From positions 47,493 to 111,492 of the forward strand of contig SOEU01000012.1 in the NCBI GenBank assembly GCA_021646415.1: a DNA stretch of 64,000 bases. The letters run 5' to 3'. The notes below the pieces were generated by a model, which did no database searches, was not told the origin of the DNA, and saw only the letters and a program-made list of their open reading frames with translations. Below are positions 18,780 through 26,571 of this stretch, one piece after another. A program made the translations under genes and the position numbers. The number at the start of each line of letters is the position of its first letter. The stretch's first letter is position 1. This stretch comes from Candidatus Brocadia sp. GTDB lineage: Bacteria; Planctomycetota; Brocadiia; Brocadiales; Brocadiaceae.

Positions 18780-18854
18780 TTTTATATAGATTTCTGTAAA
18801 AGTCAAGAAATATTGTGATATGCAGAATTTATTCTGTATACTTAATAGTTATGC
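18780..18854 (+). other. attI region / insertion point for cassettes
   Basis: The first cassette boundary is at G^TTATGC (G at 18848). The end of the first cassette carries the partner GCATAAC (19404-19410), as required for a cassette inserted at attI. The AT-rich 60-70 bp upstream, between intI and this point, is therefore the attI site. Confidence 0.65.
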
Positions 18855-18878
18855 GTAACAAGAGACCGAATATAAACA

Positions 18879-19409
18879 ATGGACATTGAGACTCTGGCTA
18901 GTATTGCTGGTGTCCTAGGCTTTTTCATAAGCGTTGCAACTTTCGTCCTGACAAGAATTGAACGAAGAAAAAATGTTGTAGTGGAAGTATATAAAGGTGA
19001 CTACTCGAAATTCCGTCAAGCTGCGGACAATGAGCTGATCGATAATGATGAAGAATTGATAAAAATTAGGCTGACTAATATCGGTGGAATCCCTGTCATA
19101 GTTAATCCTGAGAGCTTTTTCATCAAAGGTCTCGGAAAGGCAATAAAGATTCACGATACAGATTGGGTGGGTATTGAAGAAGTTCCCTCGCCACTGCAAG
19201 TGGGAGGTTCTGTCGAGGTTGCGATATTTCGAAGTGCATTTGAAGGTTTGCTTAGTCTCAAGGCGCTAGATAGGTATTCGAACACGCAAGAATATGGAAA
19301 AACAGTTGTCCCATTAGAGGTTGGTTTTAGAGACCATCAGGGTAAACTTTTTAAAAGTAAGTTGTTTAGGTATTTTTATTATGTTGGTGAAATTGAGCGT
19401 CGCGCATAA
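18879..19409 (+). CDS. Cassette 1: small membrane-anchored protein of unknown function
   Basis: A 176-residue protein with one N-terminal membrane helix (about residues 6-25, LASIAGVLGFFISVATFVL) followed by a basic stop (RIERRK) and a soluble, probably beta-rich domain of about 145 residues (IKIRLTNIGGIPVIVNPESFFIKG, in parts). I do not recognise a family, and catalytic motifs are absent. The stop codon lies inside the attC site, typical of gene cassettes. It is the first cassette and so most exposed to the putative Pc promoter. Confidence 0.75.
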   Translation: MDIETLASIAGVLGFFISVATFVLTRIERRKNVVVEVYKGDYSKFRQAADNELIDNDEELIKIRLTNIGGIPVIVNPESFFIKGLGKAIKIHDTDWVGIEEVPSPLQVGGSVEVAIFRSAFEGLLSLKALDRYSNTQEYGKTVVPLEVGFRDHQGKLFKSKLFRYFYYVGEIERRA

Positions 19410-19463
19410 CAAGCTCTTGGAGCCGACGCCCTAAAGCGGGCGCGGCTCAAGAGCGCGTTGGCC
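19401..19463 (+). other. attC site 1
   Basis: R'' GCATAAC at 19404-19410 and R' GTTGGCC at 19457-19463 bracket a 63-bp imperfect palindrome whose arms GCTCTTGgAGCCG and CGGCTCAAGAGC pair with one extrahelical base, the hallmark of attC. The crossover point is between G19457 and T19458. Confidence 0.9.
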
Positions 19464-19482
19464 CGATCAAGTGAGGTGAAAT

Positions 19483-20394
19483 ATGGCAGTGCCCGATTTC
19501 CAATCATTCTTTAAACCACTTCTTGAACTTTCTGCCGATGGCAACGAGCATTCTGTTAGAGAGGCGCGCGAAAAAATTGCCGAAACAATGGGCTTAAAAG
19601 AAGAAGATCTTGCGGAATTATTACCAAGTGGCACTCAAGCAAAATTTGACAACCGTGTTGCTTGGGCAAAAAGTTATTTTATTCAGGCAAAGATCCTTGA
19701 GCCTACCCGGCGCGCCCATTTCAGGATTACTGATCGAGGGAGGCAACTTTTAGCACAAAAACACCCGCGCATCGATATTGGTATCCTTGATCAATTCCCA
19801 GAATTTGTGGAGTTTCACTCTGTTAATAATTCCGGCGAATCCTCACCCCAAGAAAATAAACTACCAACGCCCTCCGAAACACCTGAGGAAATTTTACAGA
19901 AAGCTCACCAAGGAATCCGTAATGAGCTGGCTGCTGAAATACTCACACGAATAAAAACAAATACCCCAAAATTCTTCGAAACCCTGGTTATTGACCTAAT
20001 GATCGCTATGGGTTATGGCGGCTCAAGAGCCGATGCGGGTAAGGCGATAGGTCAGACCGGCGACGAGGGTATTGATGGAATTATTAAAGAAGACCGCTTG
20101 GGTCTGGATACCATATACCTTCAGGCCAAAAGGTGGGATGGTACCGTTGGCCGACCCGAAATCCAAAGGTTTGTGGGCGCCCTGCACGGCAAGCGTGCCA
20201 AAAAAGGTGTTTTCATCACCACTGGCCGATTCTCCAATGATGCATTTGAATACGTTGAAAGCATCGATCCCAAAGTTATTTTGATCGATGGCAGGGCACT
20301 TGCAAACTATATGATCGACTTTAACCTTGGAACCACGACTGCAGCGAAATATGAGGTTAAACGAATTGACTCTGATTACTTTGGTGAAGAATGA
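19483..20394 (+). CDS. mrr: Cassette 2: Mrr-like restriction endonuclease
   Basis: A 303-residue type IV restriction enzyme-like protein. The N-terminal Mrr winged-helix domain (about 1-100, FKPLLELSADGNEHSVREAREKI, in parts, with FRITDRGRQLL) is followed by a PD-(D/E)XK domain (about 150-290). Catalytic residues appear in FFETLVIDLMIAMGYGG, GDEGIDGII (about 193-201) and IYLQAKRW (about 212-219), then GVFITTGRFSNDA. Mrr proteins cleave DNA carrying foreign modifications. No methyltransferase is needed or present. The TGA stop overlaps the attC. Base composition is higher in GC than the chromosome. Confidence 0.9.
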   Translation: MAVPDFQSFFKPLLELSADGNEHSVREAREKIAETMGLKEEDLAELLPSGTQAKFDNRVAWAKSYFIQAKILEPTRRAHFRITDRGRQLLAQKHPRIDIGILDQFPEFVEFHSVNNSGESSPQENKLPTPSETPEEILQKAHQGIRNELAAEILTRIKTNTPKFFETLVIDLMIAMGYGGSRADAGKAIGQTGDEGIDGIIKEDRLGLDTIYLQAKRWDGTVGRPEIQRFVGALHGKRAKKGVFITTGRFSNDAFEYVESIDPKVILIDGRALANYMIDFNLGTTTAAKYEVKRIDSDYFGEE

Positions 20395-20458
20395 TCGGGC
20401 CAACCAATCAATGTAGCGGACGGCACTTCGTGCCGCCGCTAATTTCTATTCGTTGACT
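20393..20458 (+). other. attC site 2
   Basis: The left end GATCGGGCCAAC is an 11-base exact inverse of the start of this cassette (TTGGCCCGATC at 19458). The R' side is GTTGACT (20452-20458). The inner hairpin TAGCGGaCGGCAC/GTGCCGCCGCTA has one extrahelical A. Confidence 0.9.
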
Positions 20459-20484
20459 GCCATAAAACGGGTGCCACCATCGCA

Positions 20485-22569
20485 ATGACAAAGGGACAAC
20501 GCATAACAATCTTCCTTGGCACCATGCTGGTCCTCGGGATCGTATATTGGGTTTACAGAAATCCAATCTCCGCAATGGGAGACCGGGCAATCATAGTGCT
20601 CTCTGCCTTGGTGACTCTTTCGTTTGTCAGCCTGCTTGCGGAACACTATTTCACTCGTCCAACTGATGTGGTTGCTTCGACTCTCTCTGTCTTGCTTCTC
20701 TTATCGCCTATTCATCCGCTCCTTGCCGAAACGGGCGGGTGGTACTGGGCGCTCTGGATATACAGTGCGGTATTTTTGGTTTTTTCCCTGTTGTCGCTTC
20801 TTTTGTTAAATCAGAACCGTTCCGCATCTTCAACTGCAAACAGAATTTCCAATGTTCTATACACGGCATCAATCACGTTTGCGAACAGCCGGGTTATATG
20901 GTTCTCGGTTTTTATTGTCACAACCCTGTTCTACGTTGATAGCCAGTCTTCACTGTTCGTTGTTTTGTTGATTTATGCAGCAATCCTCCTTGCCGTAGAC
21001 CCTGCTAAGGTGTTGCGTATATTTCGTTTCCCCAAACCAATAACGGAAGAGATGGTTGCGGAGATTTTCAGCGTGCAATCGGATAGTGCGTTCTTGGCAC
21101 GCACCTTTCCTGACTCACCTTCAATTCAACGTTTCGACGTAGTGGGGTTTTCTTCCAAAGCGGTAAAGGAAGGTGCGTGGATAACCGGCTTAGTTCTGGA
21201 TACGTATCAGTTAAATCAACAACGATGGTTAAGGATTCTTACCAGCGACTCATTCGCTGAACTTAGAGAGAAAACGGCACAACCAGAATCCATCAAAGAT
21301 GCCGCCGTTTACAAGCTCACTCCCAGCAACGACATTCAGTTACTTCAAACATTGGTCGGCACCGTACGTGAAGGGTCCGACATACAAAAAATAAAGTTTG
21401 AGTATGCGTTCCAAGTGCCCGTCGAAGAAGGTGAGTTGGTCGAGGTGGAGACTCGCAACCTCCGTGTACTGTATCAAGTTGTGGAAGGGATAACAGAGAC
21501 GGAGCGACTTGAGTCCCGGGATGAAGCAGGGATGATAGTTGGGGAAGCAGTCCAGTTGGGAACGTGGAATCCCACTACTAGGCGTTTTGATAGATTCGGG
21601 TGGGTCCTCGTCATGAACTCTCCGGTCGTCAAGGCAAGTCCAGTTGAGGTACCGCAACCACAACCAAACGAATACAAAATTGGCGATATACCGGGAACCC
21701 AGTTTCCGGTTTTCATTGACCTTGAATCTGCGGTAACACACCACCTTGCAATTTTGGGTGTAACGGGGTCGGGCAAATCGGTTTTTGCGCGGAACCTAGT
21801 GCGTCAAATTGCGGATCACGGAACAAAAGTAATATGTGTCGATTTCACCAACGAGTACAGCCAGAAGTTGGCCGACATCATCGGAGGTACGCTAATCGAT
21901 GGCAAGACCGACGCAGAACTCTTTCAGGCAATCGACCAAATAGGCGTTCAGTTAGACGAGTTTCCGAACAAGAGAGATAAGACGTTAATCGCAAAATGCG
22001 AACAAGCTCTAAACAGAGGGTTCCGTCAGGCGATAGAGGCTTTTGTCGCTGATGACCGAAAGGCAGTTTTATTCGAGCTGCCTGACGTAACGAACTCGGT
22101 AGGTATCCTTGAATACACGAAGTGGTTTTTCAAGACATTATTTCAACTAGCCAAAGAGAAAGCGTTTCATGGAAGAAGAATCTGCGTGGTGCTTGAGGAA
22201 GCGCACACAGTGGTTCCTGAATGGAATTTCCTGGGCGTCGAAGATAAGCGGTCAAGTACTGTCGTCAACAGCATCAGCCAAATCGCCCTGCAGGGCCGAA
22301 AGTATGGCGTTGGATTCATGGTTATCGCACAACGTACAGCCAATGTATCAAAAACTGTATTGACCCAATGTAATTCGGTGGTCGCCTTTCAACAGTTCGA
22401 CAAGACAAGCGCGGATTTTCTAGCCAATCATATGAGTTCGGATTATCTTGCGACGCTAACGCGCCTCAAGTCCCGACATGCGATCGCGGTCGGAAAAGCA
22501 TTCAGCAGTGGCACCCCGATGATCTTTCAAGTCCCGGAAATTGAGGAGCCGGACCAGAATGGCAGCTAA
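20485..22569 (+). CDS. Cassette 3: membrane-anchored HerA/FtsK-like ATPase (DUF87)
   Basis: A 694-residue protein. About four N-terminal hydrophobic helices (residues 5-150) are followed by a long linker (about 170-400) and a HerA-type ATPase domain. The ATPase has Walker A GVTGSGKS (about 426-433), DFTNEYS, Walker B with VVLEEAHTVVP, and QGRKYGVGFMVIAQRTANVSKTVL near the end, all typical of DUF87/HerA. Family members pump or translocate DNA, and many sit in defence systems next to nucleases. Here the neighbouring cassette is an Mrr-like nuclease. The gene is very large for an integron cassette. A joint system with cassette 2 is an inference. Confidence 0.82.
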   Translation: MTKGQRITIFLGTMLVLGIVYWVYRNPISAMGDRAIIVLSALVTLSFVSLLAEHYFTRPTDVVASTLSVLLLLSPIHPLLAETGGWYWALWIYSAVFLVFSLLSLLLLNQNRSASSTANRISNVLYTASITFANSRVIWFSVFIVTTLFYVDSQSSLFVVLLIYAAILLAVDPAKVLRIFRFPKPITEEMVAEIFSVQSDSAFLARTFPDSPSIQRFDVVGFSSKAVKEGAWITGLVLDTYQLNQQRWLRILTSDSFAELREKTAQPESIKDAAVYKLTPSNDIQLLQTLVGTVREGSDIQKIKFEYAFQVPVEEGELVEVETRNLRVLYQVVEGITETERLESRDEAGMIVGEAVQLGTWNPTTRRFDRFGWVLVMNSPVVKASPVEVPQPQPNEYKIGDIPGTQFPVFIDLESAVTHHLAILGVTGSGKSVFARNLVRQIADHGTKVICVDFTNEYSQKLADIIGGTLIDGKTDAELFQAIDQIGVQLDEFPNKRDKTLIAKCEQALNRGFRQAIEAFVADDRKAVLFELPDVTNSVGILEYTKWFFKTLFQLAKEKAFHGRRICVVLEEAHTVVPEWNFLGVEDKRSSTVVNSISQIALQGRKYGVGFMVIAQRTANVSKTVLTQCNSVVAFQQFDKTSADFLANHMSSDYLATLTRLKSRHAIAVGKAFSSGTPMIFQVPEIEEPDQNGS

Positions 22570-22630
22570 CAAGGCGCTTCTGCCGTCGTTGGCGCTGACG
22601 CGCCGCCGCGGCAGAGCTTAGGCGTTAGGC
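22561..22630 (+). other. attC site 3
   Basis: R'' AGCTAAC (22564-22570), R' GTTAGGC (22624-22630) and inner arms TTCTGCCG/CGGCAGAG make a classical 60-70 bp attC. The next cassette begins at T22625. Confidence 0.92.
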
Positions 22631-22648
22631 TGCCAGAAAGAAGGATGT

Positions 22649-23695
22649 ATGACTTATTGTGCAGGATGGAAATATCGTGGATCTGTCTTCTTGATTGCGG
22701 ATACTGCGATAACAAAGCCTGATAAACCAAGCCTAGACTATTCTAGCTTCGGACAACTCCATTCCGATACTAAAGATGGGTATGTGCAAGAGTCCTTGTT
22801 GAAGCTAGTACCAATCAGTGAAGGAACAGCTATTGGCTTTGCAGGAAATGTTGCCGTGGCGTCGGAAATAATTGGCTTACTAAAAGATAATGTTGCATAC
22901 GCGGAGTCAGCCAGAGAGCTAACACGTTTCGCTGACGGCATGGGGCCATTCGATCCTAAGCGAGGAGTAGCTCTTCTTATTGCATCGTCAACCCCAGATG
23001 GAAAAAGTGAATTGATTAAGTGGGATACAGCAAAAGGACTCGATAAATCCGATGCTGATTACTACGAGATAGGAAGTCTCACGTCGTATCATGCCGCGTT
23101 AACCCCCAGTGTGCTAAAAGTTTTGGCATCCGGCAGTCTTGCGGTTGATCGAGTTCTAGCAATAATTGCGGCAATTGTCCAATCTTATGGCGTTCACGAT
23201 GATTTGATCCAAATGAATGTAGGTGGGTTGATATTCGGACTATCTACCGCTCAAGGAAAGGTCAGTTGGCAAGAAGACACCAACTATTTACTCTATGGCC
23301 CTAATATTAGCTCAGTTTCCTACATTTCAGCCATTAGCCGTGAGAATGCGGTAATTGTGAATTCGTCCCTAACCAATGATACTCGAGTCTTTTCTCACTC
23401 TGTATCCGTGGATCAGTCTACGCTCTTGAGCCAAGATTGGCGCAGTAAGGTTCGAGAACAGCTTGATTCAGATAGTTTTCGTTACTGGGTATTCTTTAGT
23501 CTGCAAGGTAAGGTGATTACGATCGTAATCCGACACAACCTAGAAACTCAGAGCAAGTATGTTCGCTTATCCCACCTGGGTGAGGGTAAATTTGATCTAG
23601 CGATAAGTCCTGAACTACAAGCAATTCTTTGCCAGCCTCTAGAAGAGAAAAACGATGGTAGTATTCCGTTTCGGCTAAATGTACGAAATGATTAG
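22649..23695 (+). CDS. Cassette 4: predicted Ntn-hydrolase, proteasome-beta/HslV-like
   Basis: A 348-residue protein that I assign to the Ntn-hydrolase fold from its N-terminus. After removal of Met1, Thr becomes residue 1 and the next landmarks follow proteasome numbering: TYCAGWKYRGSVFLIAD places Asp at 17, followed by TAIT. LLKLVPISEGTAIGFAGNV (K52, GFAG 63-66) resembles the Lys33 strand and the G.AG turn of proteasome subunits. Residues 85-240 could complete the alpha-beta-beta-alpha sandwich, and about 100 C-terminal residues are unrecognised. No ATPase partner or prok ubiquitin-like gene is adjacent. It is alone in its cassette. A protease or amidase role is inferred. Confidence 0.6.
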   Translation: MTYCAGWKYRGSVFLIADTAITKPDKPSLDYSSFGQLHSDTKDGYVQESLLKLVPISEGTAIGFAGNVAVASEIIGLLKDNVAYAESARELTRFADGMGPFDPKRGVALLIASSTPDGKSELIKWDTAKGLDKSDADYYEIGSLTSYHAALTPSVLKVLASGSLAVDRVLAIIAAIVQSYGVHDDLIQMNVGGLIFGLSTAQGKVSWQEDTNYLLYGPNISSVSYISAISRENAVIVNSSLTNDTRVFSHSVSVDQSTLLSQDWRSKVREQLDSDSFRYWVFFSLQGKVITIVIRHNLETQSKYVRLSHLGEGKFDLAISPELQAILCQPLEEKNDGSIPFRLNVRND

Positions 23696-23699
23696 TGCA

Positions 23700-23834
23700 G
23701 GCAGCCTAACAATGCGTGCAGTGGACAGGTGGGTACGTGCTGCGTTATTTGAGCGTTCTCGCAGCTTTGAGCTTTGTCCCGTTTCGACGGCGAGTCTCGT
23801 CCCTCCCACCTGCCACTAACGCGAGCCGTTATGC
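23700..23834 (+). other. attC site 4 (long, 135 bp)
   Basis: The left end GGCAGCCTAAC is an exact inverse of the start of this cassette (TTAGGCTGCC at 22625). R' is GTTATGC (23828-23834). The outer arms GTGGaCAGGTGGG and CCCACCTGCCAC pair with one extrahelical A. The length resembles the long attC type. Confidence 0.92.
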
Positions 23835-23916
23835 CGCTTGCGTGAAGTATGTGTTCTCTGCCATGCCGTTTGTAAACCAACAATCGCTTTACAATTCCAG
23901 GAAAGGAGAATCCGAC

Positions 23917-24333
23917 ATGAATCCGTCAGATGAACTGAAAAATGTCATGCTTCGTTACTACCAGAGCATGACATCGGGAGATGTGAGGGCCGTTGAACGC
24001 ATATTCTCCCTTCAAACTGGTGTCCTTGCAATCGGCAGTGACCCGAACGAGTGGTGGGAAGGGTATGACACGATTGCCCGAATGTTCAAAGCACAATTGC
24101 GGGAGATGGGCGGAATACAAATCAAAGCAGGTGAAATGAATGCTTTCATTGAAGGCACAGTGGGTTGGGTTGCGGATCGCCCGACATTCCGCCTGCCGAA
24201 TGGTCAAGAACTGACATTTCGTGGGACTGCCATCTTTCATAAGGAAGATGGAGAATGGAAAATTGTGCATCTCCATCACTCAATCGGCGTGCCCAACGAA
24301 GATGCGGTAGGCAAAGAATTGACCACAAGGTGA
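23917..24333 (+). CDS. Cassette 5: SnoaL/NTF2-like protein
   Basis: A 138-residue protein starting MNPSDELKNVM. AAAGGAG lies nine bases upstream, which decides against longer in-frame starts inside the attC. The cystatin/NTF2-like cone is suggested by LRYYQSMTSGDVRAVERIF, WEGYDTIARMFKAQLREMGG, GWVADRPTFRLPNG and the end GEWKIVHLHHSIGVP, which match the SnoaL-like/DUF4440 group. Members are diverse small-molecule isomerases, cyclases or binding proteins. No substrate can be suggested. Orientation and position fit the fifth integron cassette. Confidence 0.8.
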   Translation: MNPSDELKNVMLRYYQSMTSGDVRAVERIFSLQTGVLAIGSDPNEWWEGYDTIARMFKAQLREMGGIQIKAGEMNAFIEGTVGWVADRPTFRLPNGQELTFRGTAIFHKEDGEWKIVHLHHSIGVPNEDAVGKELTTR

Positions 24334-24512
24334 AGAGACCCGCCGCCAAAAGGTGTACGACCAAGACGCACGACAGAGAACACACTCAAGCCGACCACGT
24401 CACGTACGTGGCTTTCCGGTGAAGGCGGTTTTATTTCGCGTGACATTTTGGACGCGGTGGAGCGCTGAGACGTTATCTACTTTGGTGGGCGTCGCTTTCG
24501 AGGCAAATGGCG

Positions 24513-24640
24513 GTCTAACACGTGTTTCCAGCCGACCGCCTACGCGCGCTGCGAACAATGGTTACTCGCTATTAGTCGTCCTGTGCGTTGAGTCGCCATC
24601 TGCCCACTCCGGCGGCTGAAGCGCCCGTCGTTCGTTGAAC
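24513..24640 (+). other. attC-like site 5 at the distal end of the integron
   Basis: R'' GTCTAAC (24513-24519) and R' GTTGAAC (24634-24640) both fit the consensus. Inner arms CAGCCGaCCGCC and GGCGGCTG pair with one extrahelical A. Its R'' does not match the start of cassette 5 (TTATGC), so a cassette boundary may have been lost between 24334 and 24513. That 180-bp gap contains no gene. Confidence 0.65.
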
Positions 24641-25064
24641 GAAACCGCTTCGCGGTAGTATTCCAAAGAGTAGGCGTTCGATAGTTTATTCTTTGAGATG
24701 GGAAGAATTATTTACCAGGTTGACTGGGATTGATCCACAGATATGCCCTTGTTGTGGAAAAGGCACGATGGTGAGGAGAGAAACATTACTTCCCCTCATT
24801 CATGCACCTCCTGGGAAGGGGTAATTCAGTCTTGATTTATCCCAGAGGGAAGTGTATTTTTACTGTACAAAGGAGAGAGGTACGCCCTTTTTGAGCAAAT
24901 GTCTTTAAAGAATACCAAAGTTTTCAATATATTTTCCTGAAAAACATGATGTTTCCGAAAGCATTATTGACAAATATCTACTACACATGTAACAAAAAAT
25001 GTATTTTACATAGAAGCCGTATGATTGAATCCCCATAGTATGGGGGCAGCGGCTTCGTTCAACG
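24633..25064. repeat. 16-bp inverted repeats around the IS91 remnant
   Basis: CGTTGAACGAAACCGC at 24633-24648 and GCGGCTTCGTTCAACG at 25049-25064 are inverse copies with one mismatch. They bracket the IS91 fragment and about 220 bp of AT-rich sequence with no gene. The left copy overlaps the R' box of the last attC. Confidence 0.6.
24669..24824 (+). pseudogene. C-terminal remnant of an IS91-like transposase
   Basis: An open frame encodes RWEELFTRLTGIDPQICPCC, then GKGTMVRRETLLPL and a stop after HAPPGKG. This is the zinc-ligand CPCCGKG tail of IS91-family Y1 transposases. Everything upstream is missing and replaced by the end of the integron. The fragment begins about 30 bp after the last attC. 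Confidence 0.65.
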
Positions 25065-25179
25065 GTATTTTATCCGTAATTGAGCTTGCGAAGAGGAAGG
25101 TATAAACCTCTTTCTCTTTTCACAGGTTCAGGTATAATCAATACGCTTTTTTCATTCCGCTCAACTACGGATAAAATAC
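25065..25179. mobile_element. 115-bp element with 21-bp inverted ends inside an IS110 remnant
   Basis: The arms at 25065-25085 and 25159-25179 (outer part GTATTTTATCCGTA) are inverse copies with one mismatch. The right arm begins exactly where the IS110 transposase frame loses similarity, so the element appears to have inserted into, or recombined with, that gene. No target duplication is evident. Confidence 0.5.
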
Positions 25180-25361
25180 TTAATGTTGTACGTCGACTCT
25201 ACCACGATTCCTTGTATCTCCTTCTTAAACGGCTTCAATTCCTTTAATATCACGCCAAGGTCATTGGGGAGTTTCTTCCCAAATATCCGAATGCCTTTCT
25301 TATCTATCACCCCTATATAACTATTATCTGAATGTAAATCTATTCCTACATAATAACTCAT
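25161..25361 (-). pseudogene. IS110-family transposase, N-terminal remnant
   Basis: 66 codons encode MSYYVGIDLHSDNSYIGVID...GIVVESTYN, the start of the RuvC-like DEDD domain of IS110 transposases (first acidic residue in GIDLH, second in VEST). After VESTYN the frame runs into the inverted-repeat element and stops (IKYFIRS). The remaining 250-300 codons are absent from this window. Confidence 0.8.
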
Positions 25362-25484
25362 ACATGCTCCTCCTGTTTATCAGTTTTAACAGTTTATTTC
25401 ACGATGCTTTTATGATACCATTTGGCATATGATTGTTAAGGAGCCTTCTATATGATTACCACATCTTAAACATTAAGAAATTAG

Positions 25485-25667
25485 CAAAGAAATAAAAACC
25501 GCCTAATTGGTATTCAAAAAATTGATTCATTGCATATATCTTGTGCTATTTTCTCAAAGTGTGATTATTTTCTAACTACGGATGATAAGATTTTACAATG
25601 GGCAGATCAAATAGACTATATTAAAATTAATGATCCAATTGGTTTCATAAAGGAGGTTCTGTCATGA
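25485..25667 (+). pseudogene. PIN-domain (VapC-like) C-terminal remnant
   Basis: The frame after a TAG encodes IGIQKIDSLHISCAIFSKCD, then YFLTTDDKILQW and ends IKEVLS. The D-LH and TTDD elements are the third and fourth acidic positions of a PIN domain. The N-terminal half is missing. A following ATG, with AGGAGG upstream, starts MMTDTEIRP and stops at once; it resembles the start of a small protein family usually paired with such PIN genes, also broken here. Confidence 0.6.
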
Positions 25668-25711
25668 TGACTGATACAGAAATTAGACCATAGATTGGGG
25701 GTCAGGTCTTT

Positions 25712-25812
25712 ACAGGCTGTCCGAGAATTCACTTTTTTGCGATTTTTCAAGTCATAAGTCCTTATAAATCAATATCCGAACTTTCGCGAACTTGTATTCT
25801 CGGACAACCTGT
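25712..25812. mobile_element. 101-bp MITE-like repeat, copy 1
   Basis: It starts ACAGGCTGTCCGAGAAT and ends ATTCTCGGACAACCTGT, giving inverted ends of 17 bp with one mismatch. The same 101-bp element with 70-80% similarity lies at 46815-46915. No coding capacity. Confidence 0.75.
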
Positions 25813-26030
25813 TTAATCTTGATAATAGTCTTGATGTTAAGCTAAACAACGAAGGTAATTTTATACTTTCGTCACCTCAAAAATCTCCCAAAGCTTTACA
25901 CTTATTTCTTCAAGCAATTTACATTGACTTTATTTCTCATTTCTGTTAATTTCAGCAAAAAGCATGTTTTATATGTTGTAATAAAGCTGTTTTAGATACC
26001 TTTTACTTAAACCAACCTTACAACACTCCC

Positions 26031-26341
26031 ATGACGAAAACGCTTCCAAAGGTAAAATTTACCTATCAGGATTATCTCCATATGTCAGAAGATAGGCGAT
26101 ATGAGCTTATCGAGGGGGAGTTTTTTATGGTGCTTTCATTAAATGAATATCATCAGCGCATATCAAGGGAACTCGAATATGCACTGCTTGGTTACGTAAA
26201 AAAGAATATGTCTGGTTTTGTTTATGATGCCCCGTTTGATGTTGCTCTTTCTGATGAAGATGTCGTGCAGCCAGATATTGTCTATGTGTCAAAAGAATGA
26301 AAAAACGGCTAGAGATAGATTTGAACCTTGTATTTTCATAA
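26031..26341 (+). pseudogene. Uma2 (DUF820) gene with internal deletion
   Basis: Codons 1-89 (MTKTLPKVKFTYQDYLHMSEDRRYEL..., in parts) are about 85% identical to the intact Uma2 gene at 29280-29831. After IVYVSKE the sequence jumps to the last codons (LEIDLNLVFS in another frame, ending at 26341). About 240 bp, including the catalytic PDLIVEI...K core, is deleted and the frame is lost. It is a recent paralogue destroyed by deletion. Confidence 0.8.
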
Positions 26342-26571
26342 CACCATAGAGAAGAGCTCTTTATTTCATCCTTTCCAATGCAACTTTTTCTTTTGAAGGA
26401 ACACGGGAACACATTGTTGCTAAAGGTCGAGTTGAGGTGGCCGTGCCCCTTTAAACCCGGTTACGCACAGTCATTGGGCGTGAACCATACACTAAAAGAA
26501 CAAAGTGGTCAACAAGCTCCGAATCATGAAGGTTGGGTGATAGTATTCGCATCGACAGAGAGGAGGAGTGC

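Noticed and set aside
23716..23916. N-terminal extension of the cassette 5 protein (67 codons)
   Set aside because: It translates the attC 4 palindrome; an RBS and the family start lie at 23917.
24353..24619. 88-codon ORF after cassette 5
   Set aside because: It runs into the last attC and has a composition dictated by its palindrome; attC sites often contain chance frames.
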